Part shown: positions 57,815 to 64,000 of the stretch, piece after piece
Position numbering within the stretch: the first letter of the stretch is position 1
Layout: every line of letters starts with the position of its first letter
Source of the DNA: Tubiluchus corallicola
Taxonomy: Eukaryota; Priapulida; Priapulimorpha; Priapulimorphida; Tubiluchidae
Assembly: GCA_030141605.1 (NCBI GenBank)
Contig: JAQGDQ010000521.1
Coordinates: forward strand, 27,870 to 91,869
DNA length: 64,000 nt
Reading direction: 5' to 3'
Notes under the pieces: model-generated
Seen by the model: only the letters and a program-made list of their open reading frames with translations
Told to the model about the DNA's origin: nothing
Databases searched by the model: none
Made by a program: the position numbers and the translations under genes

Positions 57815-60800
57815 AGTACATCCCTCATATTCAAGGAATTTTCAAAATTTTCAATTGTGTTTTAATATGTATGTTTTTTTACACAATGTTTATAGTTTGT
57901 GTGACAGCTATGCTGGGCCGTAGTTTAAAATATCTGTGCTTGTCATAAATAAAAAACTATAATTATTACATTTAGAACAATGTTGTATTTTTGGCACAAA
58001 GCAGTTTGTGTTAGAAAACGTGAGGTCCTGTTCATGGGAACAAACGATTAGGACAAAAACCTGAGGCACATTTTTCAATTCAAACCTTTTATTCTCATAA
58101 CAAGCACACATTTCATACTATGAATTTAAGAGAATAAATAATCTCCAAAATGTTTTTTTGTGCAGCTATAAAAGCAAACATTGTAAGACATTAATAGTGT
58201 AAATTTTTAAAAATATCTTATGAGCAAAATATAGAGTAAAATGTGATGAGAAAATGCAATATTACAATGACCTTGGAAAAATGCCTACCTTCATGACTTT
58301 AAAAAAGGTACAGTTATTTCCAAGTCTTGGCATTTATTCTTAATTATGAATAATGCAAAATTAAGACAGATAAGAAGTGTAAACACTGCATATAAATGGT
58401 AAAACAGTAAAACTACAACTACTAATAGAAAAATGCAAGAGGACTACATAAATGTTATAATTACTGAGCATCACATTTATAGCTGCCAAAAGTTATCATT
58501 AAGAATATAAAATAAGGCTAATATGCTAATCTGTGATGACATACTAAATATCTCTAGTAATTATATACAGCAAAACTTGATAAGAAAACTGTTTAGCGGT
58601 TACACTATCGGCAGATGACAATCAAAATTTGGTGACCTTTTCACAATTAAAGTGCAATACCAATGCTGCATTTGAGTGTAGTCGAGAATTTGAAAATTAC
58701 AACCTCACAGTGTCCTGAAGAACAGGTTGTTTGCACACGGGTGTATTTGTACTTGAAACTCAATAAGAGAATGTTATCATGACGATTGATTCATTTTTTC
58801 TGCATCAGAGACAAGTTTTTTGCCCGTAATCCATTAGTTATGATGTAACTCACTCGTGGCAGTTAATACCCCCCCCCCGCACGTCCCGAGTTTCTGACTA
58901 TGTAATTCGAAGTCATCTAGTGTGAAAAACAGTCAAATGCAGTATAAGTATTTACAGTAACAGAAAAATGAGTAAATTAAATGTGAACTGTATGACATTG
59001 TACATAATAATAAAAAGATAGCCAAAGCTACAATGTTCTACGTATTTACAGATGAGTTTACACTCGGCTTAGCACCAGATCTATGGCAACAATCCTATAG
59101 TTGTTTACATACTCTACAATAAAGAACACAATAATACCATGATTGCTTACAACATTGTAGTAATTATAATAAAAACATCAACTTCTAACAAACATTTACA
59201 TAACTATGCAATGGTTGCTCACATAGCTGTAACTATGACAAAGGTGTCGTATGTAGCAAATATTTTCAATAATATGTGGCAATTATGGCAACAATGTCAT
59301 GAATACTTACATTGCGTAATACTGGCATCATTTCATTGAATGATAACAGCTTTGCAGTCACCATGGTAAGAATGCCATGATTGTTTACCAACACAGATTA
59401 GTATAACTAACATTAAATAAATTACGTTGTGTGTATGTATCAATCAGCAAGTTGAATTTTGAAGCAAGTTTGTGTCTTCCTATCAAACTCTATAGGGCCA
59501 GCTTCAATTTTGAAAAAAAATCTACCTCATATAAAAGCAAATCCATGAGCACTACTCCAACCTCCCCAATTAAAATAATACTATACTAACTGAAAAAGTG
59601 CAAAGTTATGCATTAACCATTGTTCATTCTTTTATTAGCTTCATAATGATTCCGTTCAATCAAGCAAATATTTTAATTATAACATTTCAAAATGGCTATT
59701 TAAAAAATTAGGTTCAAGAAAAATGCCCTGCAAGAATTTTTTTACAAAAAAGGTTTACATTATTTTGCTGCTTAGTGGTAAAAAGTCATTAATTCAACGA
59801 TATGCACAAACTGCACAACTGCTGTACTAAAAGCATGTTTAAGTATATAGCCTGCATTAGCACAACTATACAACTTTGTACAATTTCTTAGAAAAAGTTT
59901 TTGAACAATAGTTTTTCTATTTCTTTTAAAGAATACTTTAATACATTTCTTTTAAACAATAGTTTTTAGCTGATAGTAAAATAAGTATAAAAACAATCAT
60001 AAAAATTAAATAACATATTTGTACACTCATTAACATTACACAATTACAAATAATCTCATCAATGTTATCAACGAATAACACAATTTGTCTGACACACATT
60101 AGTAGCATTACTACATGTACAAGCTTTTATTCTCAATTGCCCAATATTGAAATTGGACTATATAAAATATGAATAAACATAAAGCAGTGACACACTAGCT
60201 GACTAAGATTATTCAACTGAAGTCATAAGTGCATCATGATCAACCATCTTAAATGTGTGAGCGTAATTATTTACAAAAAAACTTACGAGAGGAGCTGGCC
60301 TAAGCTACTTAGTAGCTTTTACTAAAATCACTTTGCTCTTTTACATTACAAAAATTGGTAATAAGAACAAACATGTGAAGGTCAACTGGATGAAGCAAAT
60401 TTTTCTTAATGACAACTTCAAATGAGGAGAAGTGAGTGGGCATGTAAGAATACATTGATACCTTTTGTGATGATATGTGTCTAGTCAAAGTGCACCAGTA
60501 TCGCGATAATCTGAATCATTGATATTTAGCATGTACGTACTTGATTATTCACTGATAAGAAAAGGGTGAAATAATTTGAACTACAGCTCTAGAATGTTCT
60601 GTAAATACGTAATAATCAGTGCAATGAGCGCAGTATTAACAGACTTAACACAGGCAGATCTACTGCTAGCAGCCAAAGCGAAGCAGTTGAAAGCGAAATG
60701 AGATATAATAATCTATAGTAGCCTAATAACGTTTTTGCTTATAAGTTTCTGAAATGGCTAGCAGCAAACGTGGACTAGAAAATGCACCAATATACTTCAA

Positions 60801-61291
60801 ATTAAAACTAATGAAAAATTTTGCATTTCTGGTGGCTTACAATGTAAACAGCACAAAAGCATAAACAGAAATCAAACAGTTTGCTGAATTATTTTAGCAC
60901 TTAGCATGTTTGATAATCTTAATGTTTATTTATATAAATAAATAAAGTTGTGCATGAACTGAGTATTAGGTGTTGAAGTGTAACATAAAGCACGAGTAAA
61001 ACATAAAGCAAGACACAACAAATTGATTTGTGCACCATCCTCATCAAATACGAATTTACAAATGACTTGCGTACAGCTTAAATGGTCGTTCAAGCACAAT
61101 GCTTATTCTAATACATAAACTATATTTGCAGTTTACTTCCAACAAATGATTTTTAGTTTTAGCTCAAAAAAGAGTATGAAAAGCAACAAAAAATAATAAT
61201 TTTTTAAAACCATGTTTCTGACACCATAAAACAACACTTATATTACAGATCCAGATCCTATGACAAAATGCTGCATAGAATAAATATGCTT
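57815..61291. other. AT-rich spacer, probably including the 3' UTR of TWSG1
   Basis: No coding exon or repeat array. On the minus strand AATAAA occurs at about 60925-60930 (some 365 bases past the TWSG1 stop) and again at 58088-58093. Either could end the transcript. A nine-base C run lies at 58868-58876. Short ORFs here are AT-driven. Confidence 0.4.
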
Positions 61292-64000
61292 CTACAAACC
61301 ATATGATTTATCTTTAGACTTTTTACTAACAATATCCTGCGTATTTTCATAGTAATCAACGTCATCATCCGGGTTTTCATTATCTTCGTCAGCAGCATCT
61401 GATTCATCATAATAATACCTAAAATATTTTGACACAAACTTACCTGTCAACCTGTTATTAGCGTTGCCCTTATATAGGGTCTTGCTAAACCTTATAAGAC
61501 AGCACGGGATATTACCGAATCTGAAAATATGTTAATTTGCTGGGAGCCAACAGAAACAGACCAGTCACGAGATCGCATATCAGTCCACACAACAACAAAA
61601 AATCATTGGAACATGATTTTATTGTCTTGTTTTCATGAAAAAAAAAACTATTTAGTTAAGGTGTGATATTATTTGTGTATGCATATCAGATGGAATTTTG
61701 TAACAAACACTTAACTTTATATATACATATATATTAAAAAAAAGACAAAACACATAAAAACGAGAGAGGGTTCAAGTTAATCTCACATTCTTCCTTATAT
61801 CCTGTTATACAGTCACTGAATTACTTTACTGCAAAACTGAAATGTGTTTAGTATGACAATGGCTGGCTACAATGAACAATCAACAATGTTGCTTGTACTT
61901 TGAGGTGGCAGACTTGGCTGATGCCACCAATGCACGGGAAGGATGTACTTGGAAACAGGGCACATCACAGTTCATCTTCACTTGCAGAAAGGAAGTGAGG
62001 GTATCAGGAAGCATGCTCTTCCTGAATTCTGTGTGGATCTTCCGCACCATGCTGAATGCCCTTTCACTGTCGGCGTTGCTGTGTGGAAGGCAGAGAAGGG
62101 CTGTGTAGACTTTGAGAAGTGCAGGGAAGCGGGGAACATCCAAAGCAGTTTTCAAACTCAAAATCTGGCCCCAAACAACGTCAGTGTTGATCCGCTTGCC
62201 ATCCTTGTCATTCAGTGACACAGCACTATCTGGCAGCAGTTGAAGATCCTCCCATTCTTCTTTGGTCACTGAAATGATCCGCAGTGGAAGGTGGCAAGTT
62301 GTGTTCGGCCACAAACTGACAAAATAAAATTTCTGCAGCTTTGGCATTAGAGCTAACAACAGGTTCCTTCGCTGGTTTGAAATGATCATCCATCGACCGA
62401 AAAGTTTTAGTTTTCGCCACACTTTCCTTGTGTCCACGTGTTGAGAAATGGGTCGTAAAACCCGGACGCTCGCACTTTCACATTTTTCCTACATGGAACA
62501 CAAAACGAGTAGTCGGAGCCTTCTGACGAGGCTTTCACCCATCCAGCGTATGCTCCACCACAAAACTTTGGGCTCTCCCATTCTTTTAAATGACGTCCAG
62601 TTCCAGTTTTTTGCTTTTTCGCCGGAGGAACACGTTCGCTTGCCATGTTTTTTTTCACGAATGAAATAGCGGAAGTCACGTGGTTAACCGGATGTTAAGA
62701 ATTATTAGCTGAGTGTGCGCAATGACAACGTTTGAACGGAAGTAAGATCGTCTGCATGAAACTACCGATCGAAAACGGAATATTCGATGCGATCATTTTC
62801 GCTGAGCAACATTTTGATTTTGCCGTATATTTTTCTTTTCGCCGTATGGATTTTCTTGTAAGCCGTATTGGGCCAAAAATGCATTTTTCCCGTACAGCAA
62901 TACGGCCAAACCGTATAGGTTGACAGGTATGCACAAATACACATGTGTTAGTATAAATGTAAAATTATATATTGTATAAAAATGTTATGTAACCAATTTA
63001 TTAAACTAAAGGAAGTGGCTAAGAAAGCTACCTCGCTTGTAAAAATGTCCTCCCAATTTTAGATAATGAAATTTTATAGAAGTATCATAGATAGTACTCA
63101 CTCAGATTCCAGATCCTGCGATTTATCCTCTGGGCACCGCAGGCAGTTGCTCTGGTTTTTGCCGTAGTTGATACATGTGTGTCCTACGCACTCGCAGCAC
63201 CCATCGTAAAACCACCGATACTTACTAGCACCCATAGATGAGCATGATATCTTGCATTTGTGCATTGACATGCACTGGCTCATGTATGCCACAGTACAGT
63301 TTATTTCTAAAATAAATAATAATTTTAATAATAGTTTTTACTGCAAATTCCCAATTTCTGGAAAAATTTAGGCAGAAGTTTTGAGAAAAAAATTTGAACA
63401 ATCTAAAAACAGTCGAAGTATTTAGATAATTTTGCTGTAAGTGTAAGTTGTGATCCAGCACCCAAGTTAATGTTCACTGTTTTGAAAGATAAAGCATATC
63501 CAATTATCAACGGTCGCATAAAACTCTGAACAATGGCCACCTTCAGATTTATGTACAATTGTACATGTTTCTTCAATGAAAATACCCAAGTCGGTATGGC
63601 AGATGACACCACGTATCAGCAGTGGCTTAATTTTGGTCTGATCTAGTGGTATGATCTCTCAGCGTTTTCTTCATCCAAAATTCGAAAGTAGTTTATTAAC
63701 GTCTACCTGACAAGATACTGTCTAGTATTTTTAAATGCATTAGCAAGCAAAAGATCTTGATATCTTGCAAAGATAGTAGTAACTCTACCCAGTACCAACC
63801 TCATCAGCATAAAATAGTGTATGTTACCTGAAAAAATGTACTTGTAATGCTAAGCAAACACAAAATACAGAACTGAAAACCACTGTGCTAGCCCACCGCT
63901 TACACATGCGAATTTTTGACGTCTTACCAGATGTTGATAGTGCAGTGTGTGGACTATCAGGCTGAAAAACTGCATTAATCTCGTCATCTTGTGGGAAGTA
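61292..64000 (-). CDS. TWSG1: Twisted gastrulation (TWSG1) homologue, last three exons
   Basis: Minus-strand exons 64000-63928 (runs off the window), 63306-63102 and 61418-61292. Phases join and the frame ends at TAG. The middle exon is diagnostic: NCTVAYMSQCMSMHKCKISC, then SMGASKYRWFYDGCCECVG and CINYGKNQSNCLRC. This is the cysteine-rich C-terminal domain of secreted Tsg proteins, which bind BMPs and chordin and modulate BMP signalling. The first visible exon carries a less conserved linker (YFPQDDEINAVFQP). Known Tsg proteins end almost directly after the last CxxC. This one continues for about 50 residues: a Lys/Asp/Glu-rich piece, then YYYDESDAADEDNENPDDDV, VDYYEN and a basic KSKDKSYGL end. 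The N-terminal BMP-binding half and the signal peptide lie beyond 64000. Confidence 0.88.
61440..62930 (-). mobile_element. Internally deleted hAT transposon in a TWSG1 intron
   Basis: Ends TTACCTGTCAACCT (61440) and, inverted, ATACCTGTCAACCT (62930). The flanks ACACAAAC (61432-61439) and GCACAAAT (62931-62938) match at six of eight positions, as a decayed 8-bp hAT target duplication would. The element is 1.49 kb, about half or less of an autonomous copy. A long AT-rich left part and a palindromic CGTATTG/CCGTATA-rich right part surround the transposase remains. Confidence 0.75.
61880..62679 (-). pseudogene. hAT transposase remnant (N-terminal zinc-finger part joined to C-terminal dimerisation part)
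   Basis: Three minus-strand frames each carry part of one protein. 62679-62407 gives the N-terminus (ERVPPAKKQKTG, then FCVPCRKNVKV, a degraded zinc-finger-like segment). 62420-62226 gives MDDHFKP and FVAEHNLPPSTADHFS, the usual region following that finger. 62437-61880 gives EEWEDLQLLPDS and SNADSERAFSMVRKIHTEFR, the hAT C-terminal dimerisation motif. The catalytic core between ADHFS and the C-terminal part is missing, so the copy cannot code for transposase. Confidence 0.75.

Noticed and set aside
58868-58876. C9 run as a replication or regulatory signal
   Set aside because: A simple homopolymer with nothing around it to support a function.

Overview
The window looks like AT-rich, intron-rich DNA from an invertebrate-type metazoan. 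Canonical GT-AG introns, degenerate LINE and SINE remains, TIR transposons and three recognisable animal genes (RPGRIP1L, coactosin, twisted gastrulation) support this. Species and phylum cannot be fixed from the sequence alone. Almost every gene is split into short exons, so I rebuilt gene models by matching splice sites, intron phase and protein family resemblance. No bacterial, organellar or CRISPR features were seen.

Layout. (1) About 1.5-36.3 kb, + strand: an RPGRIP1L/RPGRIP1-type ciliary transition-zone gene in 32 visible exons whose phases all join. Only the extreme N-terminal exon(s) are missing. (2) Inside its 6.6-kb intron 28, on the opposite strand, lies a nested two-coding-exon gene (25.5-28.6 kb) for a signal-peptide-bearing, Pro/Gln-rich protein I do not recognise. 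(3) 37.5-40.1 kb, - strand: a complete four-exon coactosin-like (ADF-H) gene of 130 codons, convergent with RPGRIP1L. (4) 40.2-47.5 kb: gene-poor DNA with LINE remnants and simple repeats. (5) 47.5-55.4 kb, + strand: an eight-exon gene for a 595-residue protein with a helical N-terminus and a long disordered Ser/Pro-rich remainder, family not recognised. (6) 53.8-57.8 kb: several tandem arrays (42-, 93-, 72- and 64-bp units), part of them inside a TTAA-flanked inverted-repeat element. (7) 57.8-61.3 kb: AT-rich DNA, probably in part the 3' UTR of the next gene. (8) 61.3-64.0 kb, - strand: the last three exons of a twisted gastrulation (TWSG1) homologue with an unusual acidic, tyrosine-rich C-terminal tail. 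Its last intron carries an internally deleted hAT transposon with TIRs and a likely 8-bp target duplication.

The genes share no obvious pathway: cilium base (RPGRIP1L), actin (coactosin), extracellular BMP modulation (TWSG1), and two unknowns. The mobile DNA includes hAT, pogo/Tigger-like, TTAA-type, a family with a CAGTAAGTCCTCGCTTAACG-like terminus, 5S-rRNA-headed SINEs, tRNA-like SINEs and non-LTR retrotransposon tails.
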